From assembly GCA_029532415.1 (NCBI GenBank), contig JAQOTA010000061.1, positions 372,001 through 436,000 on the forward strand: a stretch of 64,000 nucleotides of DNA, in the 5' to 3' direction. The stretch comes from Marasmius tenuissimus (taxonomy: Eukaryota > Basidiomycota > Agaricomycetes > Agaricales > Marasmiaceae). The notes beneath the pieces were generated by a model. It saw nothing but the letters and a program-made list of their open reading frames with translations, did no database searches and had not been told where the DNA came from. Shown here in pieces: positions 22,849 to 33,764 of this stretch (the first letter of the stretch is position 1; each line of letters opens with the position of its first letter). The position numbers and the translations under genes are program-made.

Positions 22849-23098
22849 CCTGACTTGAGACAAACCTTGAAGCATTGTTGAGCGCGGCTTGAGTGAGTTT
22901 GAGTCAGCTTGTTTACTCCCTCAAGGTCAACATTGAGGTACCCTTCACACATCAGTGAAACGGGAAATATATGAGAGGCATGGGGCGCATGGAGGCATGG
23001 ATAATCTACCTCCTCCATGTGGCCCATACCAATTTCCGCAAAAAACGTCCATACCTCTGAGGGAGTATGGAAGGTATGGAGGTATGGACACTCAGTCC
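22849..23098 (-). repeat. Inverted repeat, left arm
   Basis: The reverse complement of this stretch is related to 31434-31730 on the plus strand. Shared blocks are the outer CCTGA..AAACCTTGA end, TTTCACTGATG, ACCTTGAG and several copies of ATGGAGGTATGG-type sequence in the inner part. The two arms enclose the Copia element, so the latter jumped into an older inverted-repeat transposon, or two copies of one element lie in opposite orientation. Confidence 0.55.
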
Positions 23099-23399
23099 AT
23101 TTGCTCAAAGCCTTATTATTGCTTTAGTAATATCTTGATCTAGGATACAACACATGGTATTTTACTTATGAACGAAGTATGAAGCGGACTTTGCGCTTGT
23201 ATAAAAAACAGACTTTTTGCATCACTTATAGGATCCCATGAGAAACTGTACAGTTTCTCGGGAAATTCCGAGTGGCTTGTCAGGACACCACAGACCCATC
23301 AATCTGTTGCTGATTGCCCGGCTGCGGACACTTTTTCTTCAATCTCATGAGAAACCATCAAGCTCGATGTTTACTCTCTTCTACATATGCCCAAAGTAC

Positions 23400-23722
23400 T
23401 GTTGAATCCGTGGACTATAATTAGATCCTGGTATATCCGAAGTCCCGGTTCATACTTCCCGCCATTGTATTATGTGGGACAATGCATTCACTATTGTTCC
23501 ATTCTTCATTGTTCTATATGCTCATATGTACAATCTCTATTGTCGTCCTTATATGGTATTTACTATTGTCTCTACATGTATATAAGCTCGTAGTTCTCTA
23601 CTTGAATCTACAGTGTGCTTGAGCTTCTACGTCTCGCCTCTAAACTTCTTAAACTCCTCTCTGGTAAGTAGTAGTGTAGCCATGTTGTAGTCCTCTGCGC
23701 TAGGCGTCATGCCGGCTCATCA
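23400..23722 (+). repeat. Copia 5' LTR
   Basis: Begins TGTTGAATCCGTGG and ends CCGGCTCATCA. It contains TATATAAGCTC about 250 bp from its start, a likely promoter TATA box. It differs from the 3' LTR at two positions, where it has TG and CA against CG in the 3' copy. Confidence 0.95.
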
Positions 23723-23735
23723 GGTTATGGGCCCC
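23723..23735 (+). promoter_or_regulatory. Copia primer-binding site, initiator-Met half-tRNA type
   Basis: Directly after the 5' LTR the sequence reads GGTTATGGGCCCC. Its complement GGGCCCATAACC matches the anticodon region of initiator tRNA-Met (GGGCTCATAACC) with one mismatch. Drosophila copia is primed by a cleaved half of that tRNA at this region; the same mode is inferred here. Confidence 0.6.
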
Positions 23736-24022
23736 GGTTAGCCCGACTACAATGACGAGCGCCTTGAAGGCTGCTGTCAACGACGAGCGCCCCTAGGCTG
23801 CTGTCATCGGCTAGCTAGGCTAGACCTGCATGTTGCCATCGACCTCTTAATTGAGTGTTCGATCTATGGCATTGATGTATGTCTTTCGATGACATCGGAT
23901 CTAGAGGATCCAATGCTCCTCGTTGAGCATAGCGCCTTGATGGCTGCTCCCTGTGTTGATTAGACGCATGCTGATGCTGTCTTTTCTAGATCCAACACCA
24001 AACAACCTAACCTCTTACTATC

Positions 24023-25801
24023 ATGTTCGACGTTAAGAAATTCTTCTCTGGTCGCTTTGACGGCACTGGATTCTGCCAGACCTATCATGGCAAAATGGAA
24101 GCTGTTACCAAGGCTCAAGGCCTTTACCATCATCTTATTGGTGCGGCTAAGAAGCCAATGTACCCTCTGGGGGATATCATTCCGACCATTACGGTCACTC
24201 CTTCTCCTGGTGCGGCAGCTACGCCAGCAGCTGCACCTGCAGCTGGCGAAGAACCTGATCGGGCAGAACCAACTGAAGCCCAGATCACGGCGTATAATGC
24301 TGCGCTTGAAGTGTGGGAGGAGAAAGACCTCCAACTCCTGGGTATCATTCAGTTGACCTCCACCAAGGAAGTCTTTGAACAAGTCAAGGACATGGACGCT
24401 GCCAAAGCCTGGTCTACCATAAGTCACACGTATGGTGAACCCACTCTCTCTGCCATTTATGGCGACTTCGTCAAGCTTGTGTCCTTCTGGCTCACTACCA
24501 GCCATCCTCAGGCTGGCATCGCCAAGTTCAAACTGTACATTGAACGACTTGCCGAGGTTGGAGTAGTCCTCCCTGAGTTGATCAAAGCTCTTCTTCTTAT
24601 TGCTGCCATTCCTCCTGAATGGGATGCCGCTTCCTCTAAATGTCTCCATGACTATGTCAGGGATCCTGCAGATGATGATGCCCTCACCGTCCCGGACGTT
24701 CATGAAGCCATTATGGTTGAATATGAACATCAGAACCCTCAGCTTGCTAACCGCCTCTCTGCAGTCAAGCGTGCTGGCAATCGCGAGCCATCCTTTGGTC
24801 AGCAGCAGCGTCCGCCGCAGCAATGTCAGCAGCGCAGACAGCAGCAGCGTGGCCAGCAGCGTCAACAGCAGCAGCAGCAACACCCCTCTTTGAACCAGAA
24901 CAACGGTAAGAAGAAGAAACAGCAGCAGCGTGGTACCCGCGGTGGTATCAACCAGCATCAGGGTCCTGGCAACGCTGGCAGTAACAACGGTGGTAACAAT
25001 CGGTCGCATGGTCACTCCCATCTGGCATCCTATGCATCCATCGTAGCTTCCCCCGCTCCTACCCGTCCTTATTCCTCAATCACCGACTGCAGGAAACGCA
25101 TCGCGTTGAACGTGGTCAACAACTCCTTGCGTGCTGAGATCGCCAGCGTCCCTCCTGTTTGCGCTATGGGATCACCGCCCCCAGCTCACTTCACCGGTCA
25201 CTGGGACAAGTCTTGCGACAGCACTGTCCCTCAGCCAGCTGTCAAGAAGAACCCGACTGCTATGCAGTCCTTCACCGGCTTCAAACCGTCTCAGTCAGTA
25301 TTTGATGATGTCCATGAAGTGCGTTCCCTTGCTGACAGACTTGGTGCTCCTAAGACGGCATGGTATCTCAAACCCTTTGAACAGATTGTCACGTCCGCCA
25401 CCAATTGTTTGCTCCAGGATCATATCTCGAAGCCTGGTTCCTCGTCCAAGCGAGTTCTGGAGGACGATTCGGAAGATGAAGGAACCGGACGTCCTTCTTC
25501 TACTTCTTCTAAACGCTCTCGCAGCGTTGATCCTGATGAAGATGTAGAGATGGACTGGGGATCTGACGACAGTATGGAAGACATGACCTCTCTATTCGGT
25601 AATGATGTTGACAACAATATTGCTGAAGCTGCAGGGGTTGAGGACGTCCCAGATGATGTCTCTCTTGGATCATTCCACGATGACAGGCAAGTACCATATC
25701 TTGACCTGCTTTCCCAAGCTGATGCAAACCTACAGCGCTGCTCTCAACTAGTTGGTATCAGTAGTGTGCGCGGTAGTCGTAGTGATCTGGTGATATGGTA
25801 G
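24023..25801 (+). CDS. Copia Gag protein
   Basis: A 592-residue capsid-type protein beginning MFDVKKFFSGRFDGTGF, the usual start of Copia gag in fungi. The first ~235 residues are the gag-polypeptide domain (AWSTISHTYGEPTLSAIYGDF..VKLVSFWL). A Gln-rich low-complexity stretch (QQQRPPQQCQQ and onward) at about 250-300 takes the place where nucleic-acid binding is expected, and no CCHC zinc knuckle was seen. The C-terminal third is Ser/Asp/Glu-rich with a basic SSKRSR patch. The frame is intact. A 353-codon antisense frame over it is a shadow. Confidence 0.85.
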   Translation: MFDVKKFFSGRFDGTGFCQTYHGKMEAVTKAQGLYHHLIGAAKKPMYPLGDIIPTITVTPSPGAAATPAAAPAAGEEPDRAEPTEAQITAYNAALEVWEEKDLQLLGIIQLTSTKEVFEQVKDMDAAKAWSTISHTYGEPTLSAIYGDFVKLVSFWLTTSHPQAGIAKFKLYIERLAEVGVVLPELIKALLLIAAIPPEWDAASSKCLHDYVRDPADDDALTVPDVHEAIMVEYEHQNPQLANRLSAVKRAGNREPSFGQQQRPPQQCQQRRQQQRGQQRQQQQQQHPSLNQNNGKKKKQQQRGTRGGINQHQGPGNAGSNNGGNNRSHGHSHLASYASIVASPAPTRPYSSITDCRKRIALNVVNNSLRAEIASVPPVCAMGSPPPAHFTGHWDKSCDSTVPQPAVKKNPTAMQSFTGFKPSQSVFDDVHEVRSLADRLGAPKTAWYLKPFEQIVTSATNCLLQDHISKPGSSSKRVLEDDSEDEGTGRPSSTSSKRSRSVDPDEDVEMDWGSDDSMEDMTSLFGNDVDNNIAEAAGVEDVPDDVSLGSFHDDRQVPYLDLLSQADANLQRCSQLVGISSVRGSRSDLVIW

Positions 25802-25844
25802 GGCACGGCTAGTGTCCTCTCAAGTCACTCCTTTAAGCGAGGGC

Positions 25845-25978
25845 AAGGTTCGAAGGTCGAGAATCAAGGGTTAAGTGTCGAGGGTCGAAGGTCAAGTGTC
25901 GAAGGTCAAGTGTCAAAGGTCGAGGGTCAAGTGTCAAAGGTCGGGTGTTGAAGGTCAAGTGTTGAAGGTCGAGGGTTA
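25845..25978. repeat. Minisatellite between Copia gag and pol
   Basis: About ten tandem copies of a 14-bp unit close to GTCAAGTGTCGAAG, with variants such as GTCGAGG and GTGTTGAAG. It lies in a 580-bp spacer between the gag stop and the pol open frame that has no coding potential. Confidence 0.85.
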
Positions 25979-26381
25979 CGGTGGGCTTTCACTGGTGTAT
26001 TAACCAAGTTGTTAAGCTAAGGAAAGGTTGTATGTACATTGGGCTTATATACTGGAATCTGTCTAGGTCCGGAGTCGCTCTGAGTCGTGCTGAGTCGCAG
26101 GCGTGTGAGTCGCTTGTAGTTGGACTGAGTTGTCATGGGAGTGGCTGGGAATGTCGTGTGAGTCGTTGCGGCTGTTCGTGTATTATGACTCAGGGTGGCA
26201 TGTGGAGATGTCTGCTGGGCATGGTCTGGAGCTGTGGTCTGGATGCATAGCTCCACTTACTCCGCGGAGTCGTCTATAGAGATGTTTTGAATGAGTGGGA
26301 AAGGTTGGAAGGGATAGGTGAGTTGGGTAGGGAGAGGCGTCTATATGGGCACTTGTTGATGAGAATAGAGGTGAATCGTAA

Positions 26382-29300
26382 CATCTGGCATCACTTGTAC
26401 ATTTTTGCAATGCTATTTCCACCCACTTTGTGGGTTGTACTCAATGTAAGGGAAAGAAAAGTGTGAACAACGCACAGGGTTGGCTCCTAGATTCTGGTGC
26501 CTCCTCTCATGTCACAAACGATATGAATGACTTCGCTGAATATGAATCACTTGATGGCCCTATTGTAAATACTGCAAATAAGGGCAACCCTATACAGATC
26601 AAGGGTAAAGGCACAGTCTTCATTAAGCATAATGTTGAAGGACATGACAGGAAACTTACTGAGCGTGTTTCGCGTCTCTATCCTGTCTATTACATACCAC
26701 AATTGGATATACACTTGCTATCCATGGGAGAATTCCTTCAAGATGGTCTATCAATTCGTGGAAACGCGAAGAAATTGGCCTTCTACTCATCACAGCGACG
26801 ACAGTTGCTGGTTTCCTACCCTCATATGCCTGGTCAAACCATTTATTGGGTACACTCGCGGAAAGCATCTGCTGAGGTTTTAATGACTAAGTCGGTCATT
26901 TACAACGTCGACTACGATATTGAGCACAGACGCTTTGGGCATCCATCGGATAAAGCCCTGAATAAAGCTCGGAAACATATGCAAGGTTTCCCACTTGACC
27001 TTAAGATGCCTACTAAGAAGACACCTCTGTGTCGTGGTTGTGCTGAAGGCAAGATGCATGAGAAATCGTTCCCCAACTCTACAACGAGAGCTTCTAAACC
27101 GTTTGAATGCATACATTTGGATCTGAAGTCCTACCCAGCTGAATCGTATCACCGGTACAAGTACTACATCTCTTTTCTCGATGACTGCACATCCTACGTT
27201 TGGACCTCCAAGCTCAAGACGAAAGATGAGGCAGTACCCGCTTTGAGGGACTTCCTAACTATGGTCAAGATGCAATTCAATGCTGTTGTCAAGACCTGGA
27301 TGTCTGATGAAGGGGGAGAGTACAAAGGAGATAAGTTCGATGCAGTACTGAAAGAGTATGGGATCCAAAGGGATCAAAGCATACCGTATACACCACAACA
27401 AAACGGTTGTGCTGAACGATTCAACAGGACTATTCATGAGAAGTCTGAAGCTCTTTGCTTTGAAGCCTGTATGCCTCAGTCCTGGTGGGAATTCTGCCAT
27501 GTGCATGCCGTCCACCTCTATAATCGCACTCCTGTGCAACGTTTGAACTGGCGAACTCCGTTCGAAATGCTTTACGGCAAAGCACCTGATGTTTCACATC
27601 TCCGAGTTATGGGTTGTGCAGCCTATGTCTTCATTCCTGAAGATCGTAGGAAGAATAAGCTCGCTCCTAGCAGTGAGTTGATGACTTTCATTGGCTACCA
27701 GGATGGGATGAAAGGCTTCCTGTTCATGCGAAGTAATAATTCCATATTCAAAGGTAGCACTGCACTGTTCGATGAGACGCTGTACAATAAGTGTCCTGAT
27801 GCCAAAACTCGTGGCTTCACACCTGTCGGTAGTGAACCATTTACTTTGGGTGAAAATCCCAACATTCCTTCGGAAGATGAAGACTCTGATGACGACGGTT
27901 TTGATACTCCATTGCCGGATCTCAGACGTCGCTCTGAACCTTCTAAGAGATCAGAACCTCAGGTTGACGAACCTGCAGGTGGCCCTGCGCCAGGGGATAT
28001 GCCACTCCCTCAATCTGGTCCTCCGACGCCTCCAGGCAAACCCGCTGTTCCTCTGCCTGCACCAGCAGATGGTCCACGCCGGTCTTCGAGGCAGCGGAAG
28101 GGTACAACGCAACCTGGTAACATATTTGGTGAACAGTAGAACCCAAATAGACCCTCAGATATTGTTCGTGACTTAGAGAATAAGAATACTTGGAGAAACG
28201 TCACTGGAGACAAAGAACCTTCACATCCAGTTGATCGTCCTAGCTCTTTGCAATCTAGGAAGAGCAAAGGTGGTAAAAAGGGGATTCCTGGTCCACTTCC
28301 GCCTCCGCCTGCTCCAGAACCTAGTGGAAGCACCACTGAGTTGCATGAGGAAGAAAGTGTAGTCAAAAGACTGACCCAAGAAGGGGGAGTAGGATTCGTG
28401 ATTTACCTGTTGAACAATGCCATTCCAGTTCACGATTCGCTTCCAACGTCCGATACTCCTGATTTCTCTAATATCAGAGAGTGGACACTCCGCGATATTC
28501 TAAAGTTGCCTGTTGAGCAACAGAAGGAATGGAAGAATGCTTGCCACGAAGAACTTGAGGCACTTCGTAAGCGCAAGGTCTTCAAACTCTGTGACTTGCC
28601 TAAAGGTCACAAAGCCATCAAAAATAGATGGGTCTTTGACGTTAAGTTGAATGGTCACAAGAAAGGGAGACTTGTTGCCAAGGGTTTCTCTCAGGTCGAA
28701 GGTGTCGACTTTGATGAGATCTTCTCACCAGTTGTTCGTTATGAGACTGTTCGTATGATGCTTGCTCTCGCAGCTCTCAAAAACCGGTACATCACCTCTG
28801 TTGATGTTAAGAACGCCTTTCTTTATGGCGATCTTGTTGAGGAGATTTACATGGAGCAACCTGAAGGCTTTAAAGTCAAGGGCCAAGAACGTAAGGTACT
28901 ACGCCTGCGTCGTGCATTATATGGACTGAAGCAAGCTGCCCTTGAATGGTGGCGAACCCTTAGCTCATCCATGGAAGTTTTGGGCTTCAAACATCTAACT
29001 TCCGATGCTGGACTCTTCATCTGCAAAGATCCGAAGAGTGGTGAAGTTGTGTATGCGATCATATATGTTGACGATGCACTCTTCATGGGTCCTAACAAAG
29101 CTTTTGTTGATAAGAAGAAAGCCAAGTTCATGGCTCGATGGGAATGCCGCGATATGGGCAATGCTAGTGAGTTTCTCCGCATGAGCATTCGTCGCAAAGG
29201 CAATAAGATCATGATTGACCAGAAGGATTATCTGAAGAAAGTCCTTGAACGTTTCAGGATGCAAAATGCGAAAGGTGCTCCTACGCCCTTACCTGCTGGC

Positions 29301-30020
29301 TATGTGCCAACTCCCAACAATGGTCCAGTCAATCCTGCCATTCACTCCAGATTCCAGTCTGTGATTGGGTTGCTTCTGTACATTATGCTGGGCACACATC
29401 CTGATATTGCCTATGCAGTTACGAAGCTTTCCCAGTTCTCTTCTAATCCAACGAAGGAACACCTCGATAAAGCTCTGTATATCTGCCGCTATCTTGCTGG
29501 CACATCAGATTATTCACTCGTCTATGATGGTAACTCTGATGGAGGTCTTCTTGCGTTCACAGACTCGGATTGGGCTGCCAATCCTATCAAACGCTGTTCG
29601 ATCACTGGCTACTTTTTTAAGTTAGCAGGCAGCATCTTCTCATGGCAATCACACGCCCAGAAGACTGTAGCTCTTTCTTCCACTGAGGCTGAGTATATGG
29701 CACTGTCGGATTGCAGTTGCCAAGCTTCCTGGATAAGATCGCTACTCTCTGAACTTGGAATCAACTTGGGTCCTATTCCAATCTGCAGAGACAATCAAGG
29801 CTCTATCTTCATTGCATCTAATCCGGTTCAAGAACGCCGAACCAAGCACATCGATATTCGATATCATTACATTTGATCGTGTGTTGAAGATGGCAAAGTC
29901 GAGTTATTCTTTATTGAAGGAGTCTATAATCCCGCAGACATGTTTACGAAGAATCTCAGACATGAGAAGTTCTTACAGTTCAGAGATCACCTTGGACTTG
30001 AATTCTATTTGTCCACTTGA
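26382..30020 (+). pseudogene. Copia Pol polyprotein, interrupted by two stops
   Basis: A single frame encodes protease (WLLDSGASSHV, active-site DSGA), the GAG-pre-integrase HHCC zinc site (HRRFGHPSDKA..CRGCAEGK), integrase (DLK.. DEGGEYKG .. PQQNGCAERFNRT, the D, D, E residues), reverse transcriptase (AIIYVDDALF) and RNase H (FTDSDWA, SSTEAEYMAL). A TAG at 28137-28139 sits between integrase and reverse transcriptase, and a TGA at 29874-29876 removes the last 48 residues including NPADMFTK. Both are explained by single C-to-T changes (CAG and CGA). The open frame begins after a TAA at 26379 and has no ATG before the protease. Pol must therefore have been made by some gag-linked mechanism, or this copy has lost its junction. 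Confidence 0.9.
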
Positions 30021-30062
30021 TTCGCTCAGATGCGCTTTTCAGCTGCACTTAGTGAGGGGGTG

Positions 30063-30908
30063 TGTTGAATCCGTGGACTATAATTAGATCCTGGTATATC
30101 CGAAGTCCCGGTTCATACTTCCCGCCATTGTATTATGCGGGACAATGCATTCGCTATTGTTCCATTCTTCATTGTTCTATATGCTCATATGTACAATCTC
30201 TATTGTCGTCCTTATATGGTATTTACTATTGTCTCTACATGTATATAAGCTCGTAGTTCTCTACTTGAATCTACAGTGTGCTTGAGCTTCTACGTCTCGC
30301 CTCTAAACTTCTTAAACTCCTCTCTGGTAAGTAGTAGTGTAGCCATGTTGTAGTCCTCTGCGCTAGGCGTCATGCCGGTGTTGAACATGATGGATATCAT
30401 GTGATACACTGTTGACGTGTTGTTTACGCGTCACACTATTTATAGAGCTACGCCTCTAGAACACTTGCGTCCTCATGCAAGTACTACGTCTCTGTCTACG
30501 TATCTTACTACGTACATCTAGTTTCATCATATATGACACTATAGACAGTCACTATCCAATAGCATATGTAGAGCCTCCAATACATGAGGCAAACACGACT
30601 ATGCTCACCAAGCATACTACCATTCATGGTAGAAGTACTTACACAGTACTAATGTCTTTTACGCCTTTAGGGCCGAATACCTACTTCTAGTAGTAGTTTC
30701 AGTTAGTGTAATACTCATTACATGTACCAGAAACTTATGTATAAAAGACTAGACGAAAGGCCTTAAGCCTTAGGACAATCTACTCGATTATAACCTCTTC
30801 TCAAGCATCTCAAGACTACAAGAACACTCTGTGTATTACCCATGTGAGGTTTACTTCGTTATACCCACTGTGCACTTTAACTATGCTGGCTCATCAGCCG
30901 GCTCATCA
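30063..30908 (+). repeat. Copia 3' LTR, interrupted by a solo LTR
   Basis: The LTR runs 30063-30378, is broken by the 518-bp insertion, and resumes at 30902-30908; without the insertion and its duplicated GCCGG it is exactly 323 bp. It is preceded by the purine-rich GTGAGGGGGTG. Confidence 0.95.
30379..30896 (+). mobile_element. Solo LTR, family 1, inserted in the Copia 3' LTR
   Basis: Starts TGTTGAACATGATG and ends ATGCTGGCTCATCA, flanked by GCCGG on both sides (30374-30378 and 30897-30901). It is the same family as 21590-22114. Because it cuts the Copia LTR, it is younger than the Copia insertion. Confidence 0.9.
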
Positions 30909-30913
30909 AGTAC

Positions 30914-31433
30914 GTGTCTCAATGTCCACTCGAATATCCATTTGTTGACTTTGCTGATACGAATCCAAAGTAATTCTTCAGGATGTCAGTGTTTCAACAT
31001 ATATCAATATTGGCTCAAGGGACGACTTGAACCACAGAGAATTCACAAGTACGAAATGGTGCGCAATTGTTTTTTGCAGTTTTTTCTTTTCGAGGCTCCT
31101 GATTCGCTGACAACATGTGAGGTTTCGACAGTATCTATGCTCAATCAGCCCCAAGGTTATCGACTCAGCCGCCTTTGCATCATCAAATTGCGTTGTCGAG
31201 GTGATGGTAAGTGTGTTCCACCTTGGTTGGTCAAGTGACTGTATTTATTTCCGATAATTAGGACCTACCAGCGCAAGCACAAAGATAGGAGATGGCTGTG
31301 GTCTTGTGGGCAGATTCAATGAGGTGTAGTCTGGTGTAGTGGTATTTGCTCTATGTATAGTGTAGTTTTGTACCTGTATGTAATATGGAATAAATTCGTT
31401 CATTTCTACTTCCTAGCTGGCATTGACGTATGG
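30914..31433. other. Interior of the older element, no recognised gene
   Basis: A plus-strand frame runs across 31030-31238 (HKYEMVRNCFLQFFLFEAPD) with no recognised domain. Left of the Copia element, 23130-23395 holds the matching other side of the insertion site. Confidence 0.3.
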
Positions 31434-31730
31434 GGACGCATGGAAGGATTGCACGAGCACCAGCTGCGATCATGGCTGGTACGGATGCATGGAGAGCATA
31501 GAGCCGGATTGTCCGCTCCATGCATGCCCCCCCTGCTCCATACTGGTATGGCGGAGGTATGGAACGGCATGGATCCATACCTCCATGCATTTCCCATTTC
31601 ACTGATGCAGTTTGAGTTGCCTCATCTACTCCCTCAACATCGACCTTGAGCCACCTCGTTCACTCCCTTAAGTTTGACTCACTCGCTCCCTCAAGTTCGA
31701 CTCAACCGCGTTGCTCAAGGTTTTCTCAGG
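31434..31730 (+). repeat. Inverted repeat, right arm
   Basis: This is the partner of 22849-23098 in opposite orientation. The outer end reads CTCAAGGTTTTCTCAGG. The inner part is rich in copies of TCCATACCTCC and CATGGA, which form many local hairpins. Confidence 0.55.
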
Positions 31731-32570
31731 TACAGCTGTCATCGTGTTGTAATAAGGTAAGTACGAGGTAAGGAGAAAACTCAAGTATTTTGCCCGGTTT
31801 TTGAGGAAACCTCGCCTTGATTTCCAATCGTCCCGTTTCTGAGGCAGAGAATATAATTGCACGGCACGTAGAGAACGAATTCATAGGGAGTGTTCCAACA
31901 GATCGGTATCGTCGGAAACATGGCATACCGTACAAGACCGACCCGACCCGGAATCTTAAAGTGTCAAGGCTGGAGTTCAAATTTGGACGCAACGTGATCC
32001 TGAGTACACAGCTCTGGATCTGAGTCTCTATGTTATTTGATCAAAAAGCGAGGTGCTGTTAATCTCTTGGAGGAGGGGAAGGTCGTGCCTCTCATAGGCA
32101 CAAGTACACTTCTGCGCAGCTCACAGACTTCAAGTACAGCAGACGATCACAACATTGAAGGCGCCTCATCCTTAATCAACCGAATAGAGGCTTTTAGTGC
32201 TTCGCAACGAGGGCACCCAAGACAACAGCCACTTGATATGTCGACAGGAGATGAAGAGCCGAGTCAAATCATTTCAGAAACATCCCCCAAATCGATGCTA
32301 GTCTATTATCCGAGAACTTTCCAAACAGAAGGACAACAGAGCCCGCCAGCACTGAAACCTTAAAAGAAGAGCGACTACCCATCTGCCACTTTCAATTCTA
32401 GAACTAGAACTAAAAGCACCCGGTGAGACAGCTGAGGTCCCGAATCAAGTTCATTAGTCCTATTTTATTCATCGCCGTCATCGTAACAGAGTTGATAGTT
32501 TACCATGTAGCCGGTTACAATATCAGAGTGCAAATCCCGTACATTTCATCACGCTGAGAATCTCACAACC
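31731..32570. other. No recognised gene
   Basis: The longest frame (32037-32363, plus strand, 108 codons) is Ser/Thr-rich and has no known domain. No repeat was noticed. Confidence 0.3.
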
Positions 32571-33311
32571 CTAATGAATCGAAACATAATCCGGTGGTGT
32601 AGGTCTCTCCAAGCCATTCCCTTCCAACGTTTCCAGTCTTCGCAGTATACGGGTTAACTGCGCCTGAATATCGGCCGTTGGTTGCTCTGTCATGCCCGCA
32701 CTTGCAGATTCTAGGGGTTGGGCTCGTTGATCTCGGAGTGCCGCTGCCCGTATCTTGCGAGGGAAGGAGGATATCGAGGTAAAATTAGCTCCGTAAGGTA
32801 ACGGCGTGATCATCGTCTCTTGTTTCTCTACATGGAACTTTGAGATTAACAGTGATACAGTAAGTAACGCTATGCAACTCACTTTGCTTGTTCTTACGCT
32901 TCTGGAATAGTACCAAAGCAGATAATAGACAGAGGGTCAACGCAAGCGCCCCAACGACGCTCCCAGCAATGACTGCTTTCGAAGGTCCTGGTGATGTAGA
33001 GGATAGTACTGAAGATGGAAGGATAGACGACTGAGTCGAAAGGTCTCCAGAGTCCGAGTTGTTATGTGAGTTCTGAGAACCACTGGTGTTGAAATTTCCG
33101 TTGAAGACCGAGCCATTGCCATCGTTAGTGATGTCACCACTATTCGTAACGGTGTCGAAATTGTGGGTTTCAAAACCTAGGGAGGAGGTTGAAGAGCTCC
33201 GAGTCGTTGTTTCAGTTGCACTGGTAGGATTTCGGAAATCAGAATTGAACAAAAGTGAGTAGGTTGCGTCGATCCCGGTACGATAAAGCATATGATCAGA
33301 AGCAACTCACG
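32571..33311 (-). CDS. Single-pass membrane protein with Ser/Thr-rich ectodomain
   Basis: The architecture is that of fungal surface sensors: a low-complexity Ser/Thr/Asn-rich outer region (FNTSGSQNSHNNSDSGDLST), one transmembrane helix (KAVIAGSVVGALALTLCLLS), a basic stop-transfer KRKNK and a cytoplasmic tail ending RPTPPDYVSIH. The exons 33220-32883 and 32827-32571 join in phase across a 55-nt intron. The 5' end is uncertain: an upstream exon ending at 33311 before GTGAGT joins in phase when read as MDIFPASTA. A better-looking signal-peptide start at 33457 (MSCYLRGTATALLITLTF) would be out of frame at that junction. Either a small exon was missed or the N-terminus is damaged. Function is unknown. 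Confidence 0.65.
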
Positions 33312-33764
33312 CGGTCGAGGCAGGGAAGATATCCATAGTTCTTCTCCGTTGGTGTCGAATGAGAGAGGTGTTTTGGTCGGGTAAGGAACAAACCACTCGA
33401 AGAAAACGTTAGTGTTATTAAGAGGGCGGTAGCAGTACCGCGAAGATAGCAACTCATCTTGGAATTCAGATCAATCTTTGAGGCACATATTTCGTAGCTA
33501 CCATCTCGTCTCGTCCAGGCCTGAAACTAGTGGAGACCAAGAGGAATGGTGAGTAGTTAGGGGAAGTGAGCCAGGAGCGCAGGAAAATGACCATTATTTT
33601 TGGGAACGATGTGGTACTACCTGTCGCAGTAGACAGGCGGCTCTCGATCCGAAGTTTTTGATCAGACTCGGTCGGGTAATTCCCATTGTCGTCAGCTAGT
33701 ATATGTATTGCTTTCATGAACAGTGATGGCCTATACTCGGAATACAGCACAGACAGGGAGACAC

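Larger units (their letters stand above)
23400..30908 (+). mobile_element. Copia (Ty1-type) LTR retrotransposon, nearly full length
   Basis: Two 323-bp LTRs (TGTTGA..TCATCA) bound the element, and AGTAC flanks it on both sides (23395-23399 and 30909-30913). The order gag, protease, integrase, reverse transcriptase, RNase H is the Copia order. The LTRs differ at only two sites, so the insertion is young. The 3' LTR is itself interrupted by a solo LTR. Two stop codons in pol make this copy defective. Confidence 0.95.

Noticed and set aside
23960..25021. 353-codon minus-strand frame opposite Copia gag
   Set aside because: It is antisense to a well-supported gag gene, has repetitive Leu-rich composition caused by the CAG repeats, and no domain.
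31434..31610. Possible CRISPR-like or tandem array of CATGGA/TCCATACCTCC
   Set aside because: The units are irregular, partly inverted and lack uniform spacers. It fits a decayed inverted-repeat transposon, and CRISPR is not expected in a fungal nuclear genome.
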